Counted from the stretch's first letter, positions 10,792 to 20,369 are shown. The stretch: 64,000 nucleotides of DNA from Deltaproteobacteria bacterium (GCA_021777755.1 JAJYDE010000001.1:122077-186076), one strand, 5' to 3'. Made by a program: numbers and translations. Notes: generated by a model from the sequence alone, not told the origin.

Positions 10792-12225
10792 TTACCTCCT
10801 CAAATCCCATTCGACGCATTTCCGCACGAACCCTTCGGCGGCCCGCGGAGCGCTTCCCCAATGAAGATGAACGTAGCTGGCAAGAACTGAACCCGCCTGG
10901 TAGCCTTCCTTTCGCAAGACTTCGCCTCTGCGTCCGCAAAGTTCATAGACCAGCTCCAGGCCGGGGTCCTGTGTTTGCTCGACAATTTCGGAGTAGTGAA
11001 ATTCATGGCCTCGGACAACCGTACCCGGCGCCCCCAGGAGGCATTCACGGCGAAAAACCGCCTCGGTGTACCCCAGGGCCTTGAGCCTCGGAAGCATTCT
11101 CGTTCCGAAGGGCAGTATGGCCGCCATCGGCAGCCTTTGCCCTTCGATGGTTTCAATGAAACGGCCGAGCGTCATAAGGCCGCCGCATTCGGCATAGATG
11201 GGCATTGCGCTCCGCGCGCGCGCGCGAAGCGAGTCCAAAAAGGCGCGATTGCCGGATATGGCCTCCGCGAAAAGCTCCGGGTATCCGCCGCCAAGATAGG
11301 CCCCCGAACAGTTTTCCGGCAGGCTTTCGCCGTTCAGGGGAGAAAAGAAATGAAGCCGCGCTCCGGCCTTCTCCAGCAGTTCGAGGTTGTCGGGATAATA
11401 GAAACAATAAGCCGCGTCGCGCGCCACGGCGATTTCCGGCCGGCGAGCCGCGGCAGGCAGCCCGCGCCCCTGCGAAATAGCCGGGCGCACGGCTTCGCCC
11501 CCCACCTCTTCAGCCACGCAATACTTTGTTCTTTCCAGGAGCAGATCGATATCCAGGTGCTTTTCGACAAGCTCGCTCAGTTGTTCTTGCCAGGCGGAGT
11601 CAAGCTTCATTTCATCGGCGGTAACAAGCCCCAGGTGGCGCTCGGGCATCCGCACGGCCTCTTCGCGCGGAACTGCTCCCAAAACGACCGCTTCGGGACA
11701 CGAGGAGGCGATGGCTTCTTTGAGATACGCCAGGTGTTTTGCTCCCCCGATCCGATTGAAAATAATCCCGGCAAATTTGAGCGCCGGGTCGAAATCCATG
11801 AACCCGCGGACCAAAGCCGCGGCGCTTCTGGCCATGCTTTTCGCATCCACCACCAGGACGGCCGGAACCCCCAGCCATTTGGCCATCTCGGCGCTGCTGC
11901 CCGATTCGGTCTTCCCGTCGTAGCCGTCGAAAAGGCCCATGACCCCTTCGATGAGACCGACATCGGCTCCGGCCATGAATCGGCTGAAAAGCGCCTCGCT
12001 CCACCCGCGCCCGACCATCCACCCGTCGAGGTTTCGGCTTTGCGCGCCGCAAATCTTCGTGTGAAGGCCCGGGTCGATGAAATCGGGTCCCACCTTGAAG
12101 GGCCGCACATGCAGTCCCCTGGCTTTAAGAGCAGCCAGAAGGCCGAGTGTAAGGGTGGTCTTGCCGCATCCGCTGTGAGTGCCGCAGATCAGGAACGCCT
12201 GTTTTTGACCGGGATGACTTGTCAT
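10792..12225 (-). CDS. cbiA: Cobyrinic acid a,c-diamide synthase
   Basis: CbiA/CobB amidates the a and c carboxylates of the corrin ring, ATP- and glutamine-dependent. The 477-residue protein has the N-terminal P-loop GTHSGCGKTT, the EGVMGLFDGYDG block and a C-terminal glutaminase-like domain with GGYPELFA and AECGGLM (Cys). CbiA in a run with CbiP and CbiB suggests the anaerobic (early cobalt) pathway, consistent with an anaerobe. No good ribosome-binding site precedes the ATG at 12225. A probable cobalamin riboswitch lies about 195-340 bases upstream. Confidence 0.95.
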   Translation of the reverse strand: MTSHPGQKQAFLICGTHSGCGKTTLTLGLLAALKARGLHVRPFKVGPDFIDPGLHTKICGAQSRNLDGWMVGRGWSEALFSRFMAGADVGLIEGVMGLFDGYDGKTESGSSAEMAKWLGVPAVLVVDAKSMARSAAALVRGFMDFDPALKFAGIIFNRIGGAKHLAYLKEAIASSCPEAVVLGAVPREEAVRMPERHLGLVTADEMKLDSAWQEQLSELVEKHLDIDLLLERTKYCVAEEVGGEAVRPAISQGRGLPAAARRPEIAVARDAAYCFYYPDNLELLEKAGARLHFFSPLNGESLPENCSGAYLGGGYPELFAEAISGNRAFLDSLRARARSAMPIYAECGGLMTLGRFIETIEGQRLPMAAILPFGTRMLPRLKALGYTEAVFRRECLLGAPGTVVRGHEFHYSEIVEQTQDPGLELVYELCGRRGEVLRKEGYQAGSVLASYVHLHWGSAPRAAEGFVRKCVEWDLRR

Positions 12226-12602
12226 TTTGGAATTCTACTTGGTTTGCGGATGGCTAACAACCCCAAAGAAACAGCTCGGCGTGCAATCCCCCGGGGGCGG
12301 GAAGGGGAGGAGGAATTGCGGATTTATTGGTAAAGGGCAGGGCTTGACTCACGGCAGTATGTCCGCACCCCGCCCCTCACCCTAAAACTCGGCATTAGTT
12401 ATGGATATAGGGCAATATTGCTGTTGCATCGGTTTCTTCTCGCAGGCGGGTTCGGGTCCGCCGCCCATGCGGACGGCCATTGCCACGATTCGCAGTGGCG
12501 GGTGGACGTCCTGTGCAAACCGCACTTGTGACGCAAACGGCAACCGCTCGACGGCCGGTTTCGGCAAATCGCAAGCGAGTCAATGAAACCTGGTGCGTTG
12601 GT
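12226..12602. other. Long leader region upstream of cbiA, no gene
   Basis: No convincing coding sequence in this 377-base interval. Its distal part (about 12420-12565) holds the riboswitch candidate. The proximal part has a GC-rich, C-rich stretch near 12290-12310 but no clear U-tract terminator. Confidence 0.7.
12420..12565 (-). promoter_or_regulatory. Candidate cobalamin riboswitch
   Basis: On the minus strand the segment at 12502-12493 reads CCCGCCACTG followed by CGAATCG. This closely matches the conserved CCCGCCACTGT-rAxCGG core of cobalamin riboswitches. Just 5' of it, a hairpin around 12527-12514 presents a TGCGGTT loop resembling the conserved TGCGAAT T-loop. About 45 bases 3' is an AGAAGAAACCGATGC segment resembling the GAAGACC-GC end of the aptamer. 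The canonical AxAGGGAA stretch is not obvious, so the match is partial. Position ahead of cbiA-cbiP-cbiB supports it. Confidence 0.55.
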
Positions 12603-13655
12603 CTACGATTCCCGCGGAAGTTCTTCCGCCCCCTGGCACGAGTGTGCCTTGATTTTCTCTATGACCCGTGGCCAGGCGGTTTTGAGGGAATTTTTCCCCA
12701 TGAAAAGTCCGATATGGCCGGAATCAACCAGGTGACGTTCCATTCTCTCGGGCGGGGTGGAAACGTATTTGCCGGCGTTGAACACCTGGCCCGGTGTGGT
12801 TATGTCGTCTTTCGATCCGGCAATCATGAACAGCGGGCAATCGATATTTCTTAAATCGATCTTCTTGCCGAACAGCCTCATTTTGCCTTTGACCAAATTA
12901 TTTTTGATGAACAACTGGTCGACTATCTGCAAATACCATTTGCCGGGCAGGTGACTGACCGTTTCGTACCAGTTTCTAAACCTGCGATGTCTTTCAAGGA
13001 AGACCGGATCCTCCACATTCTTGTACAGTTCATAATAGTCCTGGAAGAACCTTTCGTAGGGATTCATCATTTTGAATGCAAAGAGCTGAAATTCCCCCCT
13101 GTAAATGCCTCCTCCGAGAGTGACCAGGGTCATGAAATAATTATAGGGCAAGACTGCGCAGGCGGCTTTGAGTTTTCCATCGTCGGCATGGGCGTCTATG
13201 GGTGAACCGGCGAGCACGAGGGAATTTACCTTGTGGCCGAAAATAGTGGTGTACATCGCTCCTTGCCATCCGCCCTGGCACAGGCCGACGAGGTTGACCT
13301 TGCGGCCTATGTGGGATACGCACCGGTCGGTGTGCATAATCAGGGTTTCCAGATTTTCACAGGCCCGTCCGTATGTGGCGCTTTTCCAATCGATCGCATA
13401 GACGCTTTTTACGCCGTTGCTCAGAAAGGTGCGGACCAGGGAGTTCTCGCCGGAAAAATCACAAATGCCGCTATGATGGCCTGCCTGCGGAGGAAGAATC
13501 AGGACCGGACTGCTGTCGTCTTTTCCTGAAAAACGCCTCAACCGGTAGGCATCGGTTTCCAGAACTATCTCATTTTCTGTTACAAAGACAGGCGGAGTGA
13601 TAGGTCTGGTGGCTTCAACCACGAATTGCATCCATTTATTACACACTTCAAACAT
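12603..13655 (-). CDS. PhaC-like alpha/beta hydrolase (polyhydroxyalkanoate synthase family)
   Basis: 350 residues with the PHA-synthase-type lipase box GLCQGGW in which Cys126 replaces Ser. It also has an acid in SKDDITTP (about Asp283) and a His in DSGHIGLFMG (His314). The C-D-H spacing (157 and 31) is close to class III PhaC. It lacks the long N-terminal domain of class I enzymes and no phaA/phaB/phaE/phasin gene is nearby. It could therefore be a PHA synthase subunit, a PHA depolymerase-like enzyme or another Cys hydrolase. ATG 13655 is preceded by GGAGGGGG. It stands alone, about 380 bases from each neighbouring gene. Confidence 0.75.
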   Translation of the reverse strand: MFEVCNKWMQFVVEATRPITPPVFVTENEIVLETDAYRLRRFSGKDDSSPVLILPPQAGHHSGICDFSGENSLVRTFLSNGVKSVYAIDWKSATYGRACENLETLIMHTDRCVSHIGRKVNLVGLCQGGWQGAMYTTIFGHKVNSLVLAGSPIDAHADDGKLKAACAVLPYNYFMTLVTLGGGIYRGEFQLFAFKMMNPYERFFQDYYELYKNVEDPVFLERHRRFRNWYETVSHLPGKWYLQIVDQLFIKNNLVKGKMRLFGKKIDLRNIDCPLFMIAGSKDDITTPGQVFNAGKYVSTPPERMERHLVDSGHIGLFMGKNSLKTAWPRVIEKIKAHSCQGAEELPRES

Positions 13656-14050
13656 CTTTGTCCCCCTCCCAAGGGATATTGCTTATACCATCTTGCCAGC
13701 AGCCTGAAGAAACGCCGAGTTCCTCCTTTCTCGACAGGTTTTTCCCTGTTTTGAGTTTTGCGGCAATCTCCGCCCTGGTTCCGCTGGGCTGGGTGAAAGG
13801 ACGTGGCAAAAAGCGTGAAGCTCCAGCGTTCAAGGGTGCGAAAACCTGCCCCGGAAATCGCCTCGGAATTGTCTGAAAGTTTGGGATTTAGGGCGAAGAC
13901 TATGACAGAATCGGGGACAATGCAAGGATAATTGATATCAAAGGGATGAAATTATCATCCGGGAATCATTCCTGGATACGGCCGAAGATATTGTGACTTC
14001 TGGTTCAAAAGTTTCAGGCCGGGCTCTGGAACAAAAAAACGGGGTTTTAT
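13656..14050. other. Intergenic region, nothing recognised
   Basis: 395 bases between the PhaC-like gene and the end of the hybrid kinase. I see only short, unsupported open frames and no hairpin with a U tract. It presumably carries the promoter of the PhaC-like gene. Confidence 0.6.
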
Positions 14051-17000
14051 TCACTGTAAAGTCGGCGCGGCCTTTCGGGCCTGGTTTTGATCCAGAATCT
14101 TTCGGATTATCGGTGCGAGCTCTTCCATGGAAACGGGTTTCATAAGGAGCGCGCTTATTCCGCACTCTTTCGACCTTCCTTCACTCAACTGTTCGCTGTA
14201 GCCGGTGCAAAGAATTATCGGAATGTCGTCCCTTATGCGGTGCACCTGCCCGGCAAGTTCTAGGCCGGTCAGGTTTGGCATGGTTTGATCCGTGATGATG
14301 AGATCGAACATGTCGGGGCTGTTGCGAAAAATTTCGAGGGCTTCAAGGCTGCTCGAACTGACGCTCACCTCGTAGCCGAGCCGGGTGAGCATAACCAGTC
14401 CGATATCGGCAATGGCCGGCTCGTCATCGACAAACAAAATAGGCTCGCCGCTACCATGAGGAAGTTCGCGGGCGGGGGCAACCGCGGCTTTTTCCATCTC
14501 CATGCCCAGCATCGGAAGGTAGACCCGGAAAGTCGTGCCTTGTTCCCGCCGGCTTAAGACCTCGACCGCTCCGCCGAGGTTTTTCACTATTCCGTGAACC
14601 AGGGCCAGGCCCATACCGGTCCCTTCGCCGGGCCCCTTGGTTGTGAAGTAGGGCTCGAAGATACGTTCGATGATCCGGGGCTCTATTCCAGGGCCTGTAT
14701 CCTCTACCGTGAGCAGCAGATGAGGTCCGGGCCGCAGTTGACGAAGTTCCGGTCCCGCCTGGACGCCGATTCGGACGCCCTCCAGACTCACTGTGAGAAC
14801 CCCGCCCTTGTCGCGCATGGCATGGCCGGCATTCGCACAAAGATTCATGACGATCTGTTGGATCTCGGAGGGATCGGCCGAGATGATCCCCTCGGTGTCA
14901 AGGGCCGCATCTATTCGGATCGTGGCGGGAAGCGAGGCTCTTAGCAGTTTCACGGCTTCCCGGATGATGGGGCCGACTTCGACGGGTTTGCGTTCCCGTT
15001 CGCTCTTGCGGCTGAAGGTAAGGATTTGGGCAACAAGGTCTTTGGCGCGCGAAGATGCCTTTTGGACATTGCGCAAGGCGCCGCCCACAGAGGAGTTCTC
15101 CGACAGTTCGATCAGCGCGATATCGGTATAACCGGTGATTATGGCCAGGATGTTATTGAAGTCATGGGCCTTGCCCCCGGCCAGGGCGCCCAGGGCTTCC
15201 ATCTTTTGCGCCTGCCGGACCTGTCTTTCGAGCGCTCTTTGGCCGGTGACGTCCTGTATGTAGTGTACCGCGCCGATCATTTGCCCCTCGGAGTCGCGAA
15301 GGGGAGTAACCCGGATCAAAAAATCACCGCCGAGTTGCTCGTCGTGTACCTCGACGATATGCTCCAGGCCGTCGCGGAGCAGCAAGGAAAGAGGGCAGTA
15401 CTCGGGGGGGCGATCCGAGTTGTGGGCAATCCGGAAACAGTTCATCCCGACCCAACGCTCCTGCGCGAGCCCGAACTTTTGAGCCATCGCCTTATTGACC
15501 CGAACGATCCGGTGGTGCGTGTCGATTATCGCTATCATATCCGGTACGCTGTCGAAGGTCAGCTCCCATTCGGTCTTGGCTTTTAGCAGTTCCATTTCCG
15601 TTTGCTTTCGCTCGGTAATGTCGAGCCAGACTCCGACCCAGTACTTGCGGCCGTGAATATCGATGACGCGGTTTCCCACCAGGACATCGCGAAAACTGCC
15701 GTCTTTTCTTTTCTGCCGGTCTTCGGAGTGCGTCCGACCCGCCGCCAGGAGTTGGCGGATTTGCTCTGCGAACTCTTCGCGTGTATTGCAGTCGGCATGG
15801 AGATCGAAAAGCGAAAGGCGGGCAAACTCTTCCCGTGAATATCCCAGCGAGTTGCAGGCCGCATCGTTGAATTCGGCAAAGCGCAACGTTTCGGAATCAA
15901 CAAGCACAAAGCCTTCGATCGTCTGATTGAGTATGGCCTTGTTTATCTCCTCCCTTTCACGCCTGGCGGCTTCCTCACGCTTGCGCTCGACGATTTCCCA
16001 AATGGAGTCCGCAAGCAGGGCGACCGTTTCAATGTCTTTGGGGGTGTATTCCACCGGTTTATTGCCAAGGCCCAGGATGGCGACAACTTTACCTTCCCGC
16101 ATGACCGGGAACGCCAGTTGGCGAAAGACTTCGGCGTGGCCTTCCGGCATTGCCTTCTTATGCTCCAGGGAACTGCGGGCGTTATGTATTAACGGTTTTC
16201 TCTCACGCAGACACTCCGCCCAGACCCCGGCCCGATCGATGCCGCACTGGGAGCGTGCCGCCCCGGCCCGGCAGAATTCGTTGATGGCGCGGGTGGACCA
16301 CTGCTGGAAGGAGATGGTCTTTTGGTCGCTTTCCACGAAATGGTAAAACCCCAAGGGGCTTTCAAGCAACTCCCCGATCCGGTCGAGGGCTTTTCTCAAG
16401 AATTCATCCAACGGGTTGAAGGCTGCGCTCTCAACTATTTGCATACGGGCCTCGACCAATTTCCGCGCCGTCCGTTCTTCGCTCTGGTCACGGAAAACCA
16501 GCACCACCCCGAGGATTTCGCCCTGTTCGTTTCTTATGGGCGCCCCGCTGTCGGCAATGGGAATCTCCCGGCCGTCGCGTGCTATAAGAACGGTGTGATT
16601 GGCCAGGCCGACCACCAACCCTTCACTCAGCACCTTGGGGACAGGCGATTCGACGACACTGCGGGTTTGCTCGTTTACGATGCGGAAGATATCCTCGACG
16701 GGGCGTCCCGCAGCTTCTTCTTGACTCCAACCCGTGAGTGCGCGGGCCACCCTGTTCATGCCCGTGATGAGGCCCTTTTTGTCGGTGGATATGACGGCGT
16801 TGCCAATGGAATCAAGCGTGATGCGGAAATCTTCCCGACTCACCCACAAATGCTGTTCCAAAAGAACCCGCTGCTCCTCGTTCCTGATGAGTATTGCGCA
16901 CAGCATGGTCGCAGGCGGCAAGACCAGCATGGTCGGAAGCCAGAGACGGCCAAGAACCTCGTAGGCCCCGGGGTGTGGAAGAATCAAGAGGCAGGAGAGC

Positions 17001-17440
17001 ACGACCGTTTGAGTTATCAAGCCAAAAACATAAAAGGAGAGGGGGCCCATCTTGTCGGGCCGGTTGTTGCAAATACGCCGGAAAGCCAACCCGATCAACG
17101 GGGAGACGGCTATAACGGCCAGGCCCGCCCAGAGCCCCGCGCCTCCCGCCCAGACCCTGTAGATGGCCGCGAGCGCGGCGGAGACGGCGGCCGCTGTTAC
17201 TCCGCCGAAAAGGCCCGCCATTGAGAGCACCAGCGATCTGGCGTCGCAGATAATGCCGGGGGCGGGTCGAAAGGGCATCTGCATGCCTGCCACGGCCGCA
17301 AAGCCGAACAGCAGGCCGATCAGGAGCCTGAAGAGTAACGGGTTTTTCTTGCGGAACCGGGCCAACAAGGAGTAGAGCGCGGAAAGCGCTATCAAGAGGG
17401 CTGAATTACGGATTAGAACTACCAACGCGTTATAATGCAT
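14051..17440 (-). CDS. Hybrid sensor histidine kinase, 5TMR-LYT/PAS/GAF/PAS/PAS/HK/REC
   Basis: A 1129-residue membrane two-component sensor. Residues 1-200 form several membrane segments with the LytS/YhcK-type 5TM receptor motifs (MPFRPAPGIICDARSLVL, AAIYRVWAGGAGLWAG). Then come a PAS domain (about 215-335), a GAF-like domain (about 340-495), two further PAS domains (about 500-740), a HisKA block with phospho-acceptor His759 in KAHDFNNILA, an HATPase_c domain (GTGMGLALVHG) and a C-terminal receiver with Asp1051 in ITDQTMP. I chose ATG 17440, which begins directly before the first membrane segment; a TTG at 17464 is in frame. Neither has a strong ribosome-binding site. No adjacent response regulator. 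Confidence 0.9.
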   Translation of the reverse strand: MHYNALVVLIRNSALLIALSALYSLLARFRKKNPLLFRLLIGLLFGFAAVAGMQMPFRPAPGIICDARSLVLSMAGLFGGVTAAAVSAALAAIYRVWAGGAGLWAGLAVIAVSPLIGLAFRRICNNRPDKMGPLSFYVFGLITQTVVLSCLLILPHPGAYEVLGRLWLPTMLVLPPATMLCAILIRNEEQRVLLEQHLWVSREDFRITLDSIGNAVISTDKKGLITGMNRVARALTGWSQEEAAGRPVEDIFRIVNEQTRSVVESPVPKVLSEGLVVGLANHTVLIARDGREIPIADSGAPIRNEQGEILGVVLVFRDQSEERTARKLVEARMQIVESAAFNPLDEFLRKALDRIGELLESPLGFYHFVESDQKTISFQQWSTRAINEFCRAGAARSQCGIDRAGVWAECLRERKPLIHNARSSLEHKKAMPEGHAEVFRQLAFPVMREGKVVAILGLGNKPVEYTPKDIETVALLADSIWEIVERKREEAARREREEINKAILNQTIEGFVLVDSETLRFAEFNDAACNSLGYSREEFARLSLFDLHADCNTREEFAEQIRQLLAAGRTHSEDRQKRKDGSFRDVLVGNRVIDIHGRKYWVGVWLDITERKQTEMELLKAKTEWELTFDSVPDMIAIIDTHHRIVRVNKAMAQKFGLAQERWVGMNCFRIAHNSDRPPEYCPLSLLLRDGLEHIVEVHDEQLGGDFLIRVTPLRDSEGQMIGAVHYIQDVTGQRALERQVRQAQKMEALGALAGGKAHDFNNILAIITGYTDIALIELSENSSVGGALRNVQKASSRAKDLVAQILTFSRKSERERKPVEVGPIIREAVKLLRASLPATIRIDAALDTEGIISADPSEIQQIVMNLCANAGHAMRDKGGVLTVSLEGVRIGVQAGPELRQLRPGPHLLLTVEDTGPGIEPRIIERIFEPYFTTKGPGEGTGMGLALVHGIVKNLGGAVEVLSRREQGTTFRVYLPMLGMEMEKAAVAPARELPHGSGEPILFVDDEPAIADIGLVMLTRLGYEVSVSSSSLEALEIFRNSPDMFDLIITDQTMPNLTGLELAGQVHRIRDDIPIILCTGYSEQLSEGRSKECGISALLMKPVSMEELAPIIRKILDQNQARKAAPTLQ

Positions 17441-17606
17441 CGATGCACCGCGCTCTGGTTCCAAAATGCGTTTTCAAAAGGGCCTGAGCCGGCCGCATTT
17501 CCCCTGGCGGAAAATGTGAATCAGGTCGATCCGTTTTCAAAGTACACGATGGGGCGCAAGGAATCCACCCAAAAGTGGGGAACATCCTGAGGCCAAGAAG
17601 GGCTTT

Positions 17607-17641
17607 CCGCCCCCGAAGAGCTCTTGCGGGGGCGGTTTTTT
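17607..17641 (+). terminator. Strong plus-strand intrinsic terminator without a plus-strand gene
   Basis: Stem CCGCCCCC (17607-17614) with GGGGGCGG (17628-17635), an inner AAGAG/CTCTT pair and a run of six T at 17636-17641. The U tract is only on the plus-strand side. Both flanking genes are on the minus strand, so this does not end either of them. Confidence 0.75.
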
Positions 17642-17663
17642 CATCGCGATCGGGGTTTGGTCT

Positions 17664-19397
17664 TCAGGCTTTGACGCCCTGGCTTGGGCAGCCCGCGGAG
17701 GAGACGACCCAGTTGGCGTCTCCGTCGAAGGTGAGAGTCTCGCTATGCCATGCGCTAAGAGTCGTGCGGTGCCCGACGCTTATCACCGCCAGGCAGGGCA
17801 AATTTTCTTGAAGCTGCTTGTACAGGTCCGCTTCCGATTTTTCGTCCACCGAGGCTGTGGCTTCATCGAGAAAGACGAAATCGGGCTTAACCAGCAAAAT
17901 CCTCGAAAAGGCCAGCCGCTGCTGTTCTCCAAGGGAGAGTACATGTGCCCAGTCGTCGTCCTTTTCCAGATCTTGGATGAGGTGGGTCAGGCCGCACTGC
18001 TCCAGTACTTTTTCGAGTTCCTCGGGCCTGCAGCCGTTGCCGTCCGGGTAACGCAGGGCGTGGCTGAGGGCGCCGAGCGGCAGATAGGGCCTTTGAGGCA
18101 AAAACATGATCCGGGAGGATTCGGGCAGAATCGCCGTGCCTTCGCAGAAGGGCCAGATGCCCGCCAGTGCCCGGATAAGGGTGCTCTTTCCGCAACCCGA
18201 AGGGCCGGTGATAAGAAGATGGGCGCCAGCTTCAATGTTTAGTTGAAGCTCTTTTACCAGAAGTTTTCCATCCGGAAGGGAAACGTTCAGAGCTTCGATC
18301 TTTATGACCTTATCGGGCGCGCACGAGCACCTGGTGCCCGGCAGCAGTTCGGAACTCTCCAGCCTGTCCATGGTCCTGGAAAATCCCATGAGACGGTTTA
18401 TGACAGCATGCCAACTGGCTATCGTGGTATAACTGGTGACCAGGAAAGACAGCGAGTTTTGAACCTGCCCGAAGGCGTCCACCGTCTGCATGAGCCCGCC
18501 CAGTTCGATACGGTGGGCAAAGTAAAGAGGAGCGGCCATAAGCAGGGGAAAGATCACCGCCGCCTGGCTGTATGAATTGGTTACCCAGGAAAGCCTTTTT
18601 TGCCTCTTCATGATTTTCCAGAAATTTTCGAGAAGGCTTTTGAAACGGTCCATGAGGTGCGATTGTTCCTGCCCCTCTCCGCCATAGAGGGCAATGGATT
18701 CGGAGTTCTCGCGCACCCGCACCATGCTGAAACGGAAATCGGCTTCATATCTTTGCTGGTCGAAGTTGAGCCGCACCAGAGGATTTCCCACCAGAATGGT
18801 CACCCAGGTGCCGAAGATGGCGTAGATGAGGGCGAGCCAGACCATGTACCCCGGGAGTTTGAAGGAATGAGCGCCCAGCGGAATGGGCAGCGACCCGGAG
18901 AGCACCCATAGAATGCCCAGAAAAGAGAGGAGGGTGGCAACCGAGTTGAGCAGGCCCGTTCCGAGACTGATAGTCTGCGAGATGTAGGAGTTTATGTCTT
19001 CGCTTATCCGCTGATCGGGGTTGTCTGTGGCCGCGCCGTCGAAATTGATTCGATAGTAGGCCTTCCGGTTGAGCCACTCTTTCAAATATTTGTCGGTCAG
19101 CCAGTTTCGCCAGCGAATCTGAAGCATCTGGCTGAGGTAGAGCATGTAGACGGCCAGAAAGATATATGCCCCGGCAAGCAGGCAAAAACGGAGGATGGCG
19201 GGAAGGAAGGCCGCCTTGTTATAGGTCTGGAGTACGTTATAGAACCCTTTGTACCACAGGTTGATTTCAACGAGGAAATAGACCATGCCAAGATTGAAGG
19301 CGATGATTACCGCGAGCAGCGCGAAGGCTCGCCACTTGTCCTCGGATTTCCAGTATGGAATGGCAAGTCTTCGGAAAGCTGCGATAAATTCCAACAT
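17664..19397 (-). CDS. SbmA/BacA-type ABC transporter, fused permease and ATPase
   Basis: 577 residues. The N-terminal half has about six membrane segments and the ABC_membrane_2 signature region (YWKSEDKWRAF, NPDQRISEDI, EL/EGQEQ-like coupling region). The C-terminal ATPase has Walker A GPSGCGKST, signature LSLGEQQR, Walker B FVFLDEATAS and a switch His in VISVGHRTT. Family members (YddA, BacA, Rv1819c) move peptides, cobalamin or other hydrophilic compounds across the inner membrane. The substrate here cannot be read from sequence. ATG 19397 starts at a conserved-looking MLEF. It appears monocistronic. Confidence 0.85.
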   Translation of the reverse strand: MLEFIAAFRRLAIPYWKSEDKWRAFALLAVIIAFNLGMVYFLVEINLWYKGFYNVLQTYNKAAFLPAILRFCLLAGAYIFLAVYMLYLSQMLQIRWRNWLTDKYLKEWLNRKAYYRINFDGAATDNPDQRISEDINSYISQTISLGTGLLNSVATLLSFLGILWVLSGSLPIPLGAHSFKLPGYMVWLALIYAIFGTWVTILVGNPLVRLNFDQQRYEADFRFSMVRVRENSESIALYGGEGQEQSHLMDRFKSLLENFWKIMKRQKRLSWVTNSYSQAAVIFPLLMAAPLYFAHRIELGGLMQTVDAFGQVQNSLSFLVTSYTTIASWHAVINRLMGFSRTMDRLESSELLPGTRCSCAPDKVIKIEALNVSLPDGKLLVKELQLNIEAGAHLLITGPSGCGKSTLIRALAGIWPFCEGTAILPESSRIMFLPQRPYLPLGALSHALRYPDGNGCRPEELEKVLEQCGLTHLIQDLEKDDDWAHVLSLGEQQRLAFSRILLVKPDFVFLDEATASVDEKSEADLYKQLQENLPCLAVISVGHRTTLSAWHSETLTFDGDANWVVSSAGCPSQGVKA

Positions 19398-19637
19398 ATC
19401 GGTAAATTCCCATGGAGTCAGGTTGTTGTTTGGTTACTGTAGGCCCCGTGGAGGGCCGGCCTTTCGACGTACGGTAAAATGATACACTTGTAGGTCTGTC
19501 CAATTCAAGTGGTCAGAATCGATTTAAGTGGCGAGTAACGAGTGGCGAGGAGCGGGTAGCGGCAATCAAGTCGCACGAGAGATCACCCGCGATTGGCGCG
19601 GAGCCACTGTGCTCCTTAGCTCTGTCGGTTCGGGCCA
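19398..19637. other. Intergenic region with short direct repeat
   Basis: About 240 bases with no gene. It contains two close copies of TGGCGAG (about 19530-19547). Such short repeats are common in degraded intergenic repeats; I cannot assign a function. Confidence 0.4.
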
Positions 19638-20369
19638 TCAAGCCTCCCCGACTTCCCCCTCGCCTTTGGAGCGGGAAAAGATGCCGGCCAGCAAAACAGC
19701 CGCTATCCCGGTAAGAAATATGCCATCGAAGGTGCCCGCCCCTCCGATCGAGACTATCGGGGCGCCGAGCCCGCGAACCTTGTCCAGGTTCATGAGGTCG
19801 GCCCCTATAAGAGTGCCAAGGGTGCCGGAAATATAGGCCAGGGCGGGAGCCGCCCGCCTGGCGAAAAGGAGGCCGGCCGCGCAGGCGACCAGGGGGGGCA
19901 CGAAAAGGGGCTCCGCTATTCCCAGCCCTTTCACCGGATAGGCAAGCTCGTGAACGACCAGTGTTACCAAGACCACGGCGGGCAGCGCCCGGACAAAGAG
20001 TCTATTTTTCACCATGAGGTAAAGTGAGAGCAGTGTCGGTATGAGGGCGCCTCCGACATTGATCGCGAGCGCCGGTCCCAGTGTCGAGGATGCCATGGGG
20101 ATGACGTAGCGCATCCCGAAAAAGTCGATTCGGGCGTTGGAAATTATTTTTTCCGGCGGGAAGTGATAAACCGTGATGTTGTAATAGGTGCTTAGAAGTG
20201 AGACGAGAAGCAGCAGAAAAACATAATGCCTGCTGATCCCCATCCGTTCATAAGCGTAGCTTAAGACCTTCACTTCGATCATGACGATCATGAAAACGAA
20301 CAGCAAAAAGAAAAAGAGATAAAAGGGAAAAGTGGATGGAAAATATTGCACCTTTGGGGTTCCTTTCAA
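19638..20369 (-). CDS. DUF1614 family membrane protein
   Basis: 243 residues, almost entirely hydrophobic, with about seven predicted membrane segments. Recognisable DUF1614 blocks are the paired VGGALIPTLLSLYL, GTLIGADLMNL and IGGAGTFDGIFLTG near the C-terminus. The family is found in archaea and anaerobic bacteria and has no established function. The conserved acidic residues inside the membrane segments (GADLMNLD, GTFDG) suggest ion or small-molecule handling, which is inference only. It is transcribed away from the GloVer gene. Confidence 0.75.
   Translation of the reverse strand: MKGTPKVQYFPSTFPFYLFFFLLFVFMIVMIEVKVLSYAYERMGISRHYVFLLLLVSLLSTYYNITVYHFPPEKIISNARIDFFGMRYVIPMASSTLGPALAINVGGALIPTLLSLYLMVKNRLFVRALPAVVLVTLVVHELAYPVKGLGIAEPLFVPPLVACAAGLLFARRAAPALAYISGTLGTLIGADLMNLDKVRGLGAPIVSIGGAGTFDGIFLTGIAAVLLAGIFSRSKGEGEVGEA

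Noticed and set aside
9282..11084. 600-codon plus-strand open frame
   Set aside because: It is the reverse-strand shadow of cobQ and the end of cbiA; the composition is that of a GC-rich antisense frame (His/Arg-rich), with no domain.
10975..12333. 452-codon plus-strand open frame
   Set aside because: Antisense to cbiA, which has complete family motifs; no ribosome-binding site.
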